A stretch of DNA of 64,000 nt from Nocardia asiatica NBRC 100129 (GCF_000308415.1 NZ_BAFS01000209.1:60053-124052), one strand, 5' to 3'; positions 8,214 to 17,325 are shown, numbered from the stretch's first letter. Numbers and translations: made by a program. Notes: generated by a model not told the origin, from the sequence alone.

Positions 8214-8413
8214 ATCGACACTTTGCCGCAGCCGACCACCGCGCTCACCGCCGGGCCACGCATCCGCGATCCGGCAGCGGTCCCCACGCTCCGACAGAAC
8301 GCCATATCAACCACCGAAGCCAAGCCCGTTCGGACGGCTTACGACGCTGCACTCGCCACCGGACGGATGACGCCGACCGAACGCGACCGCCCCCGACACC
8401 CATCGCCGCCGAT

Positions 8414-10042
8414 TCAGCGTCTGCGGCGGCTACGTCGCTCCGGTCGCCTTGGTTTGCGGCGGGACATCGGTCGCCCCGAGGGGCTAGGGGTTCCCTCTTC
8501 GTCCGAGTCGACGACTGCGGCGGTGCCCGGCGCGGTCCTCATCTGCCTGGAATCGGCAGCCGTACCGCAGCGATCACCTGCCACGGCCGAGGGACGGCCC
8601 GTCAGCCCGTCTGACGCTCCTACTGACCTGACTGCGCCACCTGCCACCGATTCGGGCCGATCAGTCACCGCGCGCGAATCCTTCGTGCCCCCGTGACGAT
8701 CACCCGGCATCGCACCGGACTCGGCCACCACGGGCACTGGACTGTCGGCCACCGGTGCGGCGGACACCTCGTTCACCGCACGGTCGATCCGAGCCGGTGG
8801 AGCCTCGGCGTCGTCCGCATCGCCGAGGCGTTCGGACGGCGCCTCCGCATGGACCGGACTCCCACGCCGCAGCGGTTCGGGGACGACGGCCCAGACGAGC
8901 GCGGCCACGGCCAGCAGAGCGCCGGTCACACCGAGCGCCAGCCCGTAGGACAACTGCTGGGCCAGAGCTCCGACCGCGATCGGCCCGATGACGGTGCCGA
9001 GGTCGGCCGCCATCTGGAAACCGGCCAGAACCGGCCCCCCGCGGGCCCGGGGGCCGATGATGTCGGCGACAGCCGCTTGCTGGGTGGGGGTGAACATGCC
9101 GGAACCGAGCCCCGCCACGAACGAGGTGGCCAGCAGCCAGGGAAGGCCGGTTGCCAGGCCGAGTCCCGCGGTTCCCGCCGCACACACCAGGGATCCGACG
9201 ATCACGAACGGTTTCCGCCCCCACCGGTCGGACAATCGGCCCGCGGCGAACAGCACCGCGACGTTGCCCGCGGCGAACACCGTCAACGCGACACCCGCCA
9301 TTCCGGGCGCTTGGTGCAGCACCTCGACGACGAGCAGCGGCACCAGCGCCATCCGGACGCCGAACACGGCCGCGCCGTTGGCGAAGTTCGACAGCAGCAC
9401 CGCCCGGTACTCCGGCCGCGCCCAGCCCTCCCGGAAGGACATCATGCGCACGCCACCGACCGGCTCCGGCGCGGCAAGTTCCGAGTTCCGCAGACTCAGG
9501 TACACCACGACGCTGACGATCAGCAAGGCCACCGCGTAGATCACGAAAGGCCAGCGCAGCCCGAGCCCGGAGAGCCCGCCGCCAACCAGCGGTCCGCTCA
9601 CCGAGCCCACCAGGAAGCTGGTCGACCACAATCCGGAGACCCGGCCGCGCTGTTCGGGCGGTGACATCCGGATCACCAGCGCCAGCGACGACACGGTGAA
9701 CATGGTGGATCCGATGCCGCCGAGCGACCGCAGCACCATGAGCTGCCAGTAGCTCTGGGCCAGTGCGCTGGCGCCGGTGGACAGCGCGACGATCAGCAGC
9801 CCGCCGAGGTAGACCGAACGCTCCCCCAGCCGCTGCACCAGCCGCCCGCTCACCGGCGCGAACAGCAGACGCATCAGGGCGAACGCGGAGACGATCGCCG
9901 AAGCGGCCGCCACGCCGACGCCGAAGCCGCGCGCGAACTGCGGCAGCACCGGGGCGACCAGACCGAATCCGATGGCGATGACGAACGCGCCCCCGACCAG
10001 CACCCAGATCTCGGTGGGCAGGGGCTTGGATCTACCGGTCAC
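8414..10042 (-). CDS. MFS transporter with long charged C-terminal tail
   Basis: 542 residues. About 395 residues form a 12-helix major facilitator; the A-motif copies are GRLVQRLGERSVY (after helix 2) and GRLSDRWGRKPFV (after helix 8), as in DHA1-type drug exporters. The last 145 residues are unusual: a low-complexity, Asp/Glu/Ala/Pro-rich region with no membrane segment, ending in a basic SRRKPRRPERRSRRRR. Tails this long are not typical of the family and may be cytoplasmic and disordered. The ATG at 10042 lies inside the last codons of pgm (11-base overlap), so translation is probably coupled to it. The substrate is unknown. Confidence 0.85.
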   Translation of the reverse strand: MTGRSKPLPTEIWVLVGGAFVIAIGFGLVAPVLPQFARGFGVGVAAASAIVSAFALMRLLFAPVSGRLVQRLGERSVYLGGLLIVALSTGASALAQSYWQLMVLRSLGGIGSTMFTVSSLALVIRMSPPEQRGRVSGLWSTSFLVGSVSGPLVGGGLSGLGLRWPFVIYAVALLIVSVVVYLSLRNSELAAPEPVGGVRMMSFREGWARPEYRAVLLSNFANGAAVFGVRMALVPLLVVEVLHQAPGMAGVALTVFAAGNVAVLFAAGRLSDRWGRKPFVIVGSLVCAAGTAGLGLATGLPWLLATSFVAGLGSGMFTPTQQAAVADIIGPRARGGPVLAGFQMAADLGTVIGPIAVGALAQQLSYGLALGVTGALLAVAALVWAVVPEPLRRGSPVHAEAPSERLGDADDAEAPPARIDRAVNEVSAAPVADSPVPVVAESGAMPGDRHGGTKDSRAVTDRPESVAGGAVRSVGASDGLTGRPSAVAGDRCGTAADSRQMRTAPGTAAVVDSDEEGTPSPSGRPMSRRKPRRPERRSRRRR

Positions 10043-11675
10043 CGGTCAGCGCCTGTCCCACCAATTCCTCCGCGGCCGCCTGCACCTCGGCGAGGTGCTC
10101 GGCGCCGTGGAACGACTCCGCGTAGATCTTGTACTTGTCCTCGGTGCCGGAGGGGCGGGCGGCGAACCACGCGTTCTCCGTGGTCACCTTGAGTCCGCCC
10201 AGCGGCGCCCCGTTGCCGCGCGCCCTGGTGAGCACGGCGGTGACCGGCTCTCCGGCGACCTCCTTCGTGGTGATCATGTCCGGAGTCAACTTCGCGAGCA
10301 GCTCTTTCTGTTCCCCGGTGGCGGGGGCGTCGATCCGCGCGTAGGCCGGGCTGCCATAGCGGCGTTCGAGTTCGACGTAGCGCGCCGACGGGCTCTGCCC
10401 GGTGACCGCGGCGATCTCGCCGGCGAGCAGCGCGAGCAGGATGCCGTCCTTGTCGGTGGTCCAGACGCTGCCGTCCATCCGCAGGAACGACGCGCCCGCG
10501 CTCTCCTCGCCGCCGAACGCGAGACTGCCGCTGAACAGCCCGGGGACGAAGAATTTGAACCCGACCGGCACCTCGTGCACGTCGCGGCCGAGCACGGAGA
10601 CCACCCGGTCGATCATCGAGGACGTGACCGCGGTCTTGCCGATCTTGGTCAGCGCGTCCCAGCCCATCCGGTTGGCGACCAGGTACTCGATGGCCACGGC
10701 CAGGAAGTGGTTCGGATTCATCAGGCCGCCGTCGGGCGTCACGATGCCGTGCCGGTCGGCGTCGGCGTCGTTGCCGGTGGAGATGTCGTAGTCGTCCTTG
10801 ATCGCGACCAGCGATGCCATCGCGTAGCGGGAGGACGGGTCCATCCGGATCTTGCCGTCGCCGTCGAGCGTCATGAACCGCCAGGTGGGGTCCACGAACG
10901 GATTGACCACCTCGAGCTCGAGGTCGTATCGCTGGCCGATCTCCTCCCAGTAGTCGACGCTGGCCCCGCCCATCGGGTCGGCACCGAGCCGGATGCCCGC
11001 GCCGCGGATCGCGTCCAGGTTCAGCACGTTGGGCAGGTCGTCGATGTAGTGGTCGAGGTAGTCGTACCGTTCCACGCCGGTGGCCAGGGCACGCTCCAGG
11101 GTGGTGCGCTTGACCTCGGTGAGTCCGTTGCCGAGCAGTTCGTTCGCGCGGGCGGCGATGGCGTCGGTGGCCGTGTTGTCGGCCGGGCCGCCGTGCGGCG
11201 GATTGTATTTGAAGCCCCCGTCGCGGGGCGGGTTGTGCGAGGGGGTGACCACGATGCCGTCGGCCTGGTGCTTGGCGCCGCCCCGATTGTGGCGCAGCAC
11301 AGCGTGACTCAGCGCGGGCGTGGGGGTGTAGCGGTCGCGCGCATCGATCACCGCGGTCACGTCGTTGGCGGCGAGCACCTCGAGCGCGGTGGTCCAAGCG
11401 GGCTCGGAGAGGGCGTGGGTGTCCCTGGCCAGGTAGACCGGTCCGGTGATGCCGCGGGTGGCGCGGTACTCCACGATCGACTGGGTGATCGCCAGGATGT
11501 GCGCCTCGTTGAAGGCACCGTCCAGGCTGGAGCCGCGGTGGCCCGAGGTCCCGAACGCCACCCGCTGGGCCGGGTCCCGCGCATCGGGAACGCGGCTGTA
11601 GTAAGCCGTCACCAGGTGTGCGATGTCTTCCAGATCGGTGGGACGTGCGGGCCGCCCGGCTCGATCGTGGGCCAT
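10032..11675 (-). CDS. pgm: Phosphoglucomutase
   Basis: 547 residues from ATG 11675, chosen because GGAAGGGAG lies just upstream and the frame before it is not conserved in character. It interconverts glucose 1-phosphate and glucose 6-phosphate, feeding glycogen, trehalose and cell-wall sugar synthesis. The active-site serine loop is [14 protein letters not shown] (Ser146), the Mg-binding loop is [12 protein letters not shown], the sugar-binding loop is [12 protein letters not shown] and the phosphate-binding loop is [14 protein letters not shown]. Length and motifs match the alpha-D-glucose-specific Pgm of E. coli and mycobacteria. Its neighbourhood (DUF190 and crcB-like genes) is the one found beside pgmA in Mycobacterium. 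Confidence 0.97.
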   Translation of the reverse strand: MAHDRAGRPARPTDLEDIAHLVTAYYSRVPDARDPAQRVAFGTSGHRGSSLDGAFNEAHILAITQSIVEYRATRGITGPVYLARDTHALSEPAWTTALEVLAANDVTAVIDARDRYTPTPALSHAVLRHNRGGAKHQADGIVVTPSHNPPRDGGFKYNPPHGGPADNTATDAIAARANELLGNGLTEVKRTTLERALATGVERYDYLDHYIDDLPNVLNLDAIRGAGIRLGADPMGGASVDYWEEIGQRYDLELEVVNPFVDPTWRFMTLDGDGKIRMDPSSRYAMASLVAIKDDYDISTGNDADADRHGIVTPDGGLMNPNHFLAVAIEYLVANRMGWDALTKIGKTAVTSSMIDRVVSVLGRDVHEVPVGFKFFVPGLFSGSLAFGGEESAGASFLRMDGSVWTTDKDGILLALLAGEIAAVTGQSPSARYVELERRYGSPAYARIDAPATGEQKELLAKLTPDMITTKEVAGEPVTAVLTRARGNGAPLGGLKVTTENAWFAARPSGTEDKYKIYAESFHGAEHLAEVQAAAEELVGQALTGDR

Positions 11676-11722
11676 GGTCGGGTCTCCCTTCCGTATCGGC
11701 TGCGCCCGGCTCGTCATCAGGA

Positions 11723-12022
11723 TCATGTCCACGACCGCCCGGTCACCGCCGACCCCACGGCCACGTCGTTCACGTCGGCCACCCGCCGGAACCTCTCGTC
11801 GCCGCACATGCTGAACGTGGTCGGCACGGTGCGGAAGCCTGCTTCCGCGGCGGCGAGCGGCAGATCGCCCGCCGGCGCGCCGCTCAGATCACCGAGCCGC
11901 GCCGAACCGACAATGGTAACGGCCGCCGTGCGCGGTGGCATCGGCGAGGCGAAATCGCCTGGCGCCGCTGGGCCTACGGGACATCCGGCGAGGGTGTCGC
12001 ACCGGCCGCGCGGTCTGCTCAT
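11723..12022 (-). pseudogene. Degraded CrcB-like (fluoride channel) sequence
   Basis: A 99-residue frame starts at ATG 12022 inside an ATGA overlap with the DUF190 stop, a typical coupled operon junction. The segment GFRTVPTTFSMCGDERFRRV, followed by ADVNDVAVGSAVTG, lines up by eye with the CrcB signature region (GFxGxxTTFSTFxxETxRL...ANVAVSVAVGL). The family's first two membrane helices are not recognisable and the hydrophobic helices are disrupted (for example by RFRR and DVND). Either the gene has decayed or it is an unrelated small protein; I favour decay because CrcB paralogues normally accompany this DUF190 gene next to pgm. Confidence 0.45.
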
Positions 12023-12381
12023 CGCTCACCTTCCTGCCACTGCTCCACCTGCGCCAACGTGACGTTGGCGGAGGTGAACAGCTCGGCATTCCGCTCGACG
12101 AAGGCGCGCAGGCGTTCCGGCTCGTCGACCAGCATCAGCAGCAGTGGAAGATGGTCGGCGACATCCAGGAGCCGAGTGGTGTGGACGTGCGAGGACGCGC
12201 CGTAACCCTCGATGCCGCGCCACACACTGGCGCCCGCCAGCCCGGTGTCCCGGGCCCGGCGCACGATCTCGTGATAGAGGGGCGTGTGCCGCCACTTGTC
12301 GTCCTCGTCGAGCAGCACGGTGAGCCGTGCGGCGGGCCGCCATCGGCCCGCCGTGGCAGCACCCGCCTGCGAACCACTCAT
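12019..12381 (-). CDS. DUF190 family protein
   Basis: 120 residues from ATG 12381, preceded by GGAAGGGGGTCAGGCG. The core RLTVLLDEDDKWRHTPLYHE, IVRRARDTGLAGASVWRGIE, GYGASSHVHTTRLLDVADHL and PLLLMLVDEPERLRAFVE is the complete DUF190 fold, a small PII-like alpha/beta protein usually encoded with CrcB fluoride channels. In mycobacteria it lies in a crcB-crcB-DUF190 cluster beside pgmA. Here both adjacent sequences look like broken crcB copies, so this gene may be the only intact member. Its biochemical role is not established; a regulatory or accessory part in fluoride export is inferred from context. Confidence 0.85.
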   Translation of the reverse strand: MSGSQAGAATAGRWRPAARLTVLLDEDDKWRHTPLYHEIVRRARDTGLAGASVWRGIEGYGASSHVHTTRLLDVADHLPLLLMLVDEPERLRAFVERNAELFTSANVTLAQVEQWQEGER

Positions 12382-12419
12382 CGCCTGACCCCCTTCCGTC
12401 GTGCCGTTCCCGTCGAATC

Positions 12420-12690
12420 GCCGAACCGAACCAGGTATCCACCGTGCCATGTCCGCGCCGGGCCCCGACCTCCCGGCCACGGCCACCACCACTCCCCGAG
12501 GCGGACGAGCGCGGGGAGCACCGCGCCCGGTCCGAGGAGTCTACGAACCCCGCGGGTGGGGTGGAGAAGGTGGTGCGACCGCCGGGTACGCCGAGGCAGG
12601 CAACGGCATTCAGCAGCCTCTTGGCTACCCACACCGCGGCGGCCGGAATCATCAGCCCGCCACCTCCGACCACGTCGTATCTTGCACCAA
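12420..12690 (-). pseudogene. Frameshifted CrcB-like remnant upstream of DUF190
   Basis: On the minus strand one frame reads AVWVAKRLLNAVACLGVPGG and continues RTTFSTPPAGFVDSSDRAR, containing the GGxTTFST signature that is characteristic of CrcB. The expected last helix appears in a different frame as VVVAVAGRSGPGADMARW. No single frame of normal length (about 120 residues) joins them, and no conserved start is visible. It directly precedes the DUF190 gene on the same strand, where an intact crcB would be expected. Boundaries are approximate. Confidence 0.4.
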
Positions 12691-12820
12691 AAGCGAGGAG
12701 AGGGGAGCGCTCTTGGCAATCACACAGCCACAGGGCTTGACGGCCCCACGTCGCCCACGAGGCGAGTGCGTGGTCCCGTAGGGCCGAACCGGATTGCGCG
12801 CGCGGCGATTCGATGACGAC

Positions 12821-12858
12821 GGCCGCCGCTCCCGCGACGAGGCGCGGGAACGGCGGCC
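12821..12858 (-). terminator. Strong hairpin downstream of the DHA2 transporter
   Basis: A 16-bp stem (GGCCGCCGCTCCCGCG against its near-perfect complement, one wobble) with a 6-base loop lies 39 bases after the stop of the MFS gene. There is no U-tract, as is common for actinobacterial terminators. It could also attenuate read-through into the DUF190 region. Confidence 0.6.
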
Positions 12859-12896
12859 GCTGGGTCCGCGATCGAATCGGCGGTGCCGCTGCCGGG

Positions 12897-14396
12897 TCAG
12901 TGAGCGAGTACCGGCTCTCCCTCGGCGGGCTCCGGCGTCGTGCTCGGCATGAGCACCGCGGTGAGAAGGCCGCCCGCGACGAAGATCGCCGTGGCCCACC
13001 AGAAGCTGGTCGTGTAGCTCTCGATCGCGGATTGCGCGAGGGTGAGCGGGTCCGGCTTGCGGGTGGACAGGTAGTCGGTCGCCGCGGAGGCCGCGATGGT
13101 GCTCAGCAGCGCCGTGCCGATCGAACCACCGACCTGCTGGCTGGTGTTGATCATGGCCGAGGCCACACCCGCGTCCTCGCGCTGGACGCCGGAGGTCGCG
13201 CCCTGGAAGGCGGTCGACATCGCACCGCCGAGACCGAGACCGAGCAGGACCAAGGCGGGCAGGATGTGGGTGACGTAGCCGGTGTCCAAGCCGATCCTGG
13301 TCAGCCAGGCCATGCCTGCCGCCGCGATCAGGAAACCTCCGCTGACCACGATCTTCGGGCCGAGTTTCGGCAGCAGCAGCGAAGGGGCGGTGGTCGAGGA
13401 GACCACCATGGCCGCGACCATCGGCAGGAACGCCACGCCGGTCATGATCGGCGAGTAGCCCAGGGTCAGCTGCATGTAGTAGGTGAGGAACAGGAAGATC
13501 GCGAACATCCCGATGCCCATGACGAAGACCGTGAGGTAGGAGGTGCCGCGCATCCGGTCGAGCACGATCCGCATCGGGAGCAGCGGATGCGCGACCCGGG
13601 TCTCCAGCCAGGCGAACACCGCGATCAGCGCCGCGCCGCCGAGCAGGAACGCGAGGGTGACGCCGTTGGTCCACCCGTCCGATTCCGCGTGCGAGAACCC
13701 GTAGACGATGCCGAACAGGCCCGCGGTGACCACGACCGTGCCGGGGATGTCGAGCTTGGGCCGCTCGGTGCTCGCGTGCTTGGCCAGCAGCAGCACCGCG
13801 CCGACCAAGGCGACGGCCGCGAAGGCCAGGTTCACGAACATCACCCAGCGCCACGACGCCCATTCGGTGAGCGCGCCGCCGAGCAGCAGGCCGATCGCGC
13901 CACCGGTGCCCGCGACGGCGCCGAAGATGCCGAAAGCCTTCGCGCGCTCGGACGGTTCGGTGAAGGTGACGGTGAGCAGCGAGAGAGCGGCGGGCGCCAG
14001 CAGCGCGCCGAAGACGCCTTGCCCGACCCTGGCCGCGACGAGCATCTCGAAGCTGGTGGCCGCGCCACCGACGGCGGAGGCGACCGCGAATCCGACCAGA
14101 CCGACGATGAAGGTGTTGCGCCTGCCGAACAGGTCGCTGAGGCGTCCGCCGAGCAGCAGCAGGCTGCCGAACGCCAGCGCGTAGCCGGTGACCACCCAGG
14201 AGCGGTCGCCGTCGCCGAAGCCGAGGTCCTGCTGCGCCGCGGGCAGCGCGATGTTCACGACGGTCGCGTCGAGCACGACCATGAGCTGGGCGACGCCGAG
14301 GACGGCGAGCACCCACCAGCGCAGCGCGTGTGAACCGCGCCTGCCGCTTCCCGTCTGCTCGGGGGCCGGAGCCCCACGGTCGATGGCGGTAGTCAT
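12897..14396 (-). CDS. DHA2-type MFS drug efflux transporter
   Basis: 499 residues from ATG 14396, with AAGGGG 6 bases upstream. Fourteen predicted membrane segments and the DHA2 signatures VVLDATVVNIALPAAQQDLG (motif D1, helix 1), GGRLSDLFGRRNTFI (motif A) and the motif C region GIFGAVAGTGGAIGLLLGGA mark a proton-driven multidrug exporter of the EmrB/QacA type. It is transcribed divergently from a TetR regulator across a 117-bp gap with two identical-type palindromes, so its expression is almost certainly repressed by that regulator and induced by a ligand. The substrate is unknown. Confidence 0.93.
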   Translation of the reverse strand: MTTAIDRGAPAPEQTGSGRRGSHALRWWVLAVLGVAQLMVVLDATVVNIALPAAQQDLGFGDGDRSWVVTGYALAFGSLLLLGGRLSDLFGRRNTFIVGLVGFAVASAVGGAATSFEMLVAARVGQGVFGALLAPAALSLLTVTFTEPSERAKAFGIFGAVAGTGGAIGLLLGGALTEWASWRWVMFVNLAFAAVALVGAVLLLAKHASTERPKLDIPGTVVVTAGLFGIVYGFSHAESDGWTNGVTLAFLLGGAALIAVFAWLETRVAHPLLPMRIVLDRMRGTSYLTVFVMGIGMFAIFLFLTYYMQLTLGYSPIMTGVAFLPMVAAMVVSSTTAPSLLLPKLGPKIVVSGGFLIAAAGMAWLTRIGLDTGYVTHILPALVLLGLGLGGAMSTAFQGATSGVQREDAGVASAMINTSQQVGGSIGTALLSTIAASAATDYLSTRKPDPLTLAQSAIESYTTSFWWATAIFVAGGLLTAVLMPSTTPEPAEGEPVLAH

Positions 14397-14423
14397 GTGT
14401 CCCCTTTGTCCGAAGCCTTTATC

Positions 14424-14483
14424 CGGAGGCAATTCCTCCGCTTGATGCAAGAAGCTACCACCATAACGGAGACAACGCCTCCG
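14424..14483. promoter_or_regulatory. Twin TetR operators in divergent promoter
   Basis: Two 17-bp palindromes of form CGGAG-N7-CTCCG occupy 14424-14440 (CGGAGGCAATTCCTCCG) and 14467-14483 (CGGAGACAACGCCTCCG). Their starts are 43 bp apart, about four helical turns, placing both on the same DNA face. They lie between the efflux gene and its divergent TetR regulator and are the likely binding sites for that protein. Confidence 0.85.
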
Positions 14484-14513
14484 GTTAATCCCCGAGGTTG
14501 ATAGAATGAAGAT

Positions 14514-15194
14514 GTGAATCACGCCACGGTCGCCTCTCCCCCCCGGCGCCTGCGGGCCGATGCCGCGCGTAACCAGCAGCGGATCATCGCCGCGGCCCGG
14601 GAATTGTTCGCCGACCACGGACTCGAGATCACCCTCGACGACGTGGCCGAGCGCGCGGGTGTGGGAGTCGGGACGGTCTACCGCCGCTTCGCGAACAAAA
14701 AGGAACTGATCGTCGAGGTCTTCGACCAGAACCTGAACGATTTCGCCGACGCGGCCGACGCCGCCTACCGGCACCCGGATCCCTGGTTCGGACTCGTCGA
14801 GTTCTTCGAATACGCGTGTCGGCACATGGCCACCAATCGCGGGTTCAGCGAAGTGATGCTCGAACTCGAAGACGACGAGACCGACCGCTTCACGGTGGTG
14901 CGCGACCGCATCAAGCCCACCGTCACCGCCATCTGCGCCCGGGCGCGCGACGCGGGCGTGCTCGCCGACGGCATCGAACCCTCGGACTTCTTCGCGCTCG
15001 TGCACATGGTGGACGGCCTCGCCGAGTTCGCCAGGCCGGTCAACCCCGATGTCTGGCAGCGGTATATGGCCATCATGCTGAACGGCGTGCGCGGCGACGG
15101 CACGCCCCGCCAGCATCTGGTGGTCCCGCCACTGACCGACGACGAAGTCGAGCACGCCAAGCAGCACCTGACCTGCGGCTGGCGCAAGCGGTAG
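14514..15194 (+). CDS. TetR-family repressor
   Basis: 226 residues from GTG 14514. The N-terminal DNA-binding domain is clear: RNQQRIIAAARELFADHG, then the helix-turn-helix ITLDDVAERAGVGVGTVYRR with FANKKELI (about residues 40-67). The C-terminal 150 residues form the ligand-binding and dimer domain typical of actinobacterial TetR_C proteins. It is divergent from a DHA2 exporter and two 17-bp palindromes lie between them, so it very likely represses both that gene and itself. The ligand cannot be predicted. An FAD-dependent lactone oxidase follows 54 bases downstream on the same strand and could be part of the regulon. Confidence 0.92.
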   Translation: MNHATVASPPRRLRADAARNQQRIIAAARELFADHGLEITLDDVAERAGVGVGTVYRRFANKKELIVEVFDQNLNDFADAADAAYRHPDPWFGLVEFFEYACRHMATNRGFSEVMLELEDDETDRFTVVRDRIKPTVTAICARARDAGVLADGIEPSDFFALVHMVDGLAEFARPVNPDVWQRYMAIMLNGVRGDGTPRQHLVVPPLTDDEVEHAKQHLTCGWRKR

Positions 15195-15248
15195 CGAAAT
15201 CGAACCGTAAGTAGCGCGCGTCACGTGCGCTCCCGTAAAGTTGGTCAC

Positions 15249-16547
15249 ATGACCAACTCGTGGGTGAACTGGGCAGGCGATCAACAGTGTGCGCCCGCGA
15301 TCCTCGCCACGCCGCGCTCCGTCGAGGAAGTGGCCGCCCTGCTCGCCGAGGCGGAAGCCGACGACCGGACCGTCCGCGTCGTGGGCGCGGGCCATTCGTT
15401 CACCGACGCCGTTCTGACCGACGGCACACTTGTGAGCTTGGCGAAGCTGAACCGCGTGCTCGACGTCGACCGGGCCGGCGGCCTGGTCCGGGTGGAGGCG
15501 GGCATCAGCCTGAACGCCGCCAGCACCGCCCTGCACGAGCACGGCCTGGCCTTCCCCAATCTGGGCGACATCGACGTGCAGACCGTCGCCGGCGCCACCG
15601 CGACCGCCACCCACGGAACCGGCGCGACCTTACAGAACCTCTCCGCCGCGGTGCACTCGCTCGAACTGCTGCTGGCCGACGGCAGCCGGGTCGAAGTGAA
15701 CGAGGACACCGATCCCGACGGCTGGCGGGCCGCGCGGGTCGGCATCGGCGCGCTGGGCGTCGTCACCGCCGTGACGCTGCGCATGGTGCCGTCTTTCGTG
15801 CTGGAGGGGGTCGAACGACCGATTCCGGTGGAGGATGTGCTGGCCGACCTGGACTCGTTCGTCGACGGCAACGAGCACTTCGAGTTCTACATGTTCGCGC
15901 ACAGCCCGCTGGCGCTGACCAAGCGCAACAACCGCGTGGCCCTGCCGGAGCAGCCGCGCGCCAAGGCGGTGGACTGGTTCGCCGACATCCTCATGTCCAA
16001 CTATCTGTTCGACGCGCTGTGCCGATTGAGCCGCAGGCAGCCGCGCCTGGTGCCGTTGATCCACCGCAGCGCCGCCTACGCGGGCAGCTACCGGCGTCAG
16101 GTGGACCGTTCCTACCGGGTCTTCGCGTCGCCGCGCCTGATCCGCTTCACCGAGATGGAGTACGCCATCCCGCGCGAGCACTCCGCCGACGCGATCCGCG
16201 CGATCAAGGAACTGGCGACCGAATTCGACACGCCGATGCCCATCGAGGTGCGCTGGGTCGCGCAGGACGACGCCTTTCTTTCCCCCTCGTGCGGTCGCGA
16301 CACCTGCTACATCGCGGTGCACCAATACCGCGGCATGGACTTCGAGCCGTACTTCCGGGCCTGCGAGGCGGTTTTCGACCGCTACCAGGGGCGTCCGCAC
16401 TGGGGCAAACGCCACTTCCAGACCGCGGCGACACTGCGCGAGCGCTACCCCGACTGGGCTCGGTTCGCCGAGGTGCGCCGTCGCTTCGATCCGAAAGGGC
16501 GTTTCGCCAACCCCTACCTCGACCGGGTACTGGGTCCGGTCGGCTGA
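15249..16547 (+). CDS. FAD-linked sugar-lactone oxidase (ALO/GULO family)
   Basis: 432 residues from ATG 15249; an upstream GTG at 15225 is possible but less conserved in character. The N-terminal PCMH-type FAD domain shows RTVRVVGAGHSFTDAVLTDG, whose His is the covalent flavin position in the family, and VQTVAGATATATHGTG. The C-terminal ALO domain contains PIEVRWVAQDDAFLSPS and the signature RPHWGKRH. Relatives oxidise L-gulono- or D-arabinono-1,4-lactone; the mycobacterial enzyme works as a dehydrogenase. In bacteria the product is not always ascorbate-related, so the substrate is unresolved. It ends head-on with the sirtuin gene; a GGCGGCAGCGCCGCC hairpin in the gap could stop both. Confidence 0.9.
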   Translation: MTNSWVNWAGDQQCAPAILATPRSVEEVAALLAEAEADDRTVRVVGAGHSFTDAVLTDGTLVSLAKLNRVLDVDRAGGLVRVEAGISLNAASTALHEHGLAFPNLGDIDVQTVAGATATATHGTGATLQNLSAAVHSLELLLADGSRVEVNEDTDPDGWRAARVGIGALGVVTAVTLRMVPSFVLEGVERPIPVEDVLADLDSFVDGNEHFEFYMFAHSPLALTKRNNRVALPEQPRAKAVDWFADILMSNYLFDALCRLSRRQPRLVPLIHRSAAYAGSYRRQVDRSYRVFASPRLIRFTEMEYAIPREHSADAIRAIKELATEFDTPMPIEVRWVAQDDAFLSPSCGRDTCYIAVHQYRGMDFEPYFRACEAVFDRYQGRPHWGKRHFQTAATLRERYPDWARFAEVRRRFDPKGRFANPYLDRVLGPVG

Positions 16548-16578
16548 GTTCGATCCACCGGCGGCAGCGCCGCCTCGA

Positions 16579-17325
16579 TCACTCGGCGAGCAGCTCCGCG
16601 ACCAGGCGCGGCACCGCCGTGCCGATGGGTTCGCGAATGATCTCGGTGGCCATGGCGTCGTACGGCGTCGGCTCGGCGTTGACGATCACCAGGTCGGCGC
16701 CACCGCGCACCGCGATCGAGCACATCGACGCGGCGGGTTCCACCTGCAACGACGTTCCGATGGCCAGGAAGATGTCGCTGGTCTCCGCGACGAGCGCGGC
16801 CTTGGTCACGGTGCGACGGTCCATCTGCTGACCGAACATGATGGTGGCGGATTTGAGGATGCCGCCGCAGCCGGGACAGGGCGGGTCGGGTTCGCCCGCG
16901 GCCACCCGCTCCAGGGTGGCCGCCATCGAGGTCTGGTAGTCGCATTCGATGCAGACCACTTCGAACATGTTGCCGTGGATCTCGATCACCCGCTCCGGCG
17001 CGGACCCCGCCCGCTGATGAAGCCGGTCGATGTTCTGGGTGATGATGGTGACCGCCCGCCCGGCGCGCTCCAGGTCGGCGAGGGCGTTGTGGGCGGCATT
17101 GGGCACCGCCTGCCAGGCCGGATTGTCTCGCCGTGCGAGCCAGGAGCGTTCTCGAAGGGCCTCGTCGGCTACGTAGTTCTGATAGGTCGACAGCAGTTCG
17201 GCGATCGGATCCTTGGTCCACACTCCCTGCGGGCCGCGGAAATCGGGAATGCCGGAATCGGTGGAGATACCCGCGCCCGTGAGCACTCCGATCCGGCCGG
17301 TACGACTGCGCCACTCGGTCGTCAT
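16579..17325 (-). CDS. Sir2-family NAD-dependent protein deacylase
   Basis: 248 residues. Complete sirtuin signatures are visible: GVLTGAGISTDSGIPDFRGP (NAD-binding), TIITQNIDRLHQRAG, the catalytic His in VIEIHGN, the zinc-binding Cys pairs CIECDYQ and PPCPGCGG, and the NAD loop AIGTSLQVEPAA. It removes acyl groups from lysines using NAD and releases nicotinamide and O-acyl-ADP-ribose. Actinobacterial homologues (CobB type) act on acyl-CoA synthetases and other metabolic enzymes. Two fadD genes lie elsewhere in the window, but no direct link is shown. It is convergent with the lactone oxidase and divergent from the MpaB-like gene. Confidence 0.95.
   Translation of the reverse strand: MTTEWRSRTGRIGVLTGAGISTDSGIPDFRGPQGVWTKDPIAELLSTYQNYVADEALRERSWLARRDNPAWQAVPNAAHNALADLERAGRAVTIITQNIDRLHQRAGSAPERVIEIHGNMFEVVCIECDYQTSMAATLERVAAGEPDPPCPGCGGILKSATIMFGQQMDRRTVTKAALVAETSDIFLAIGTSLQVEPAASMCSIAVRGGADLVIVNAEPTPYDAMATEIIREPIGTAVPRLVAELLAE

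Noticed and set aside
9972..12062. 696-codon plus-strand frame opposite pgm and the MFS gene
   Set aside because: Antisense shadow of phosphoglucomutase: the real protein on the minus strand has all active-site motifs, and the plus-strand product is Arg/His/Gly-rich without any fold.
12680..12896. Fluoride riboswitch upstream of the crcB-like remnant
   Set aside because: The stretch forms only the terminator-like hairpin of the DHA2 gene; the conserved GATGG...CTGATG core of the crcB motif RNA is absent.
12813..14333. 506-codon plus-strand frame opposite the DHA2 transporter
   Set aside because: Composed mainly of charged residues (R, D, E, H, G, Q), a typical antisense reading of a membrane-protein gene.
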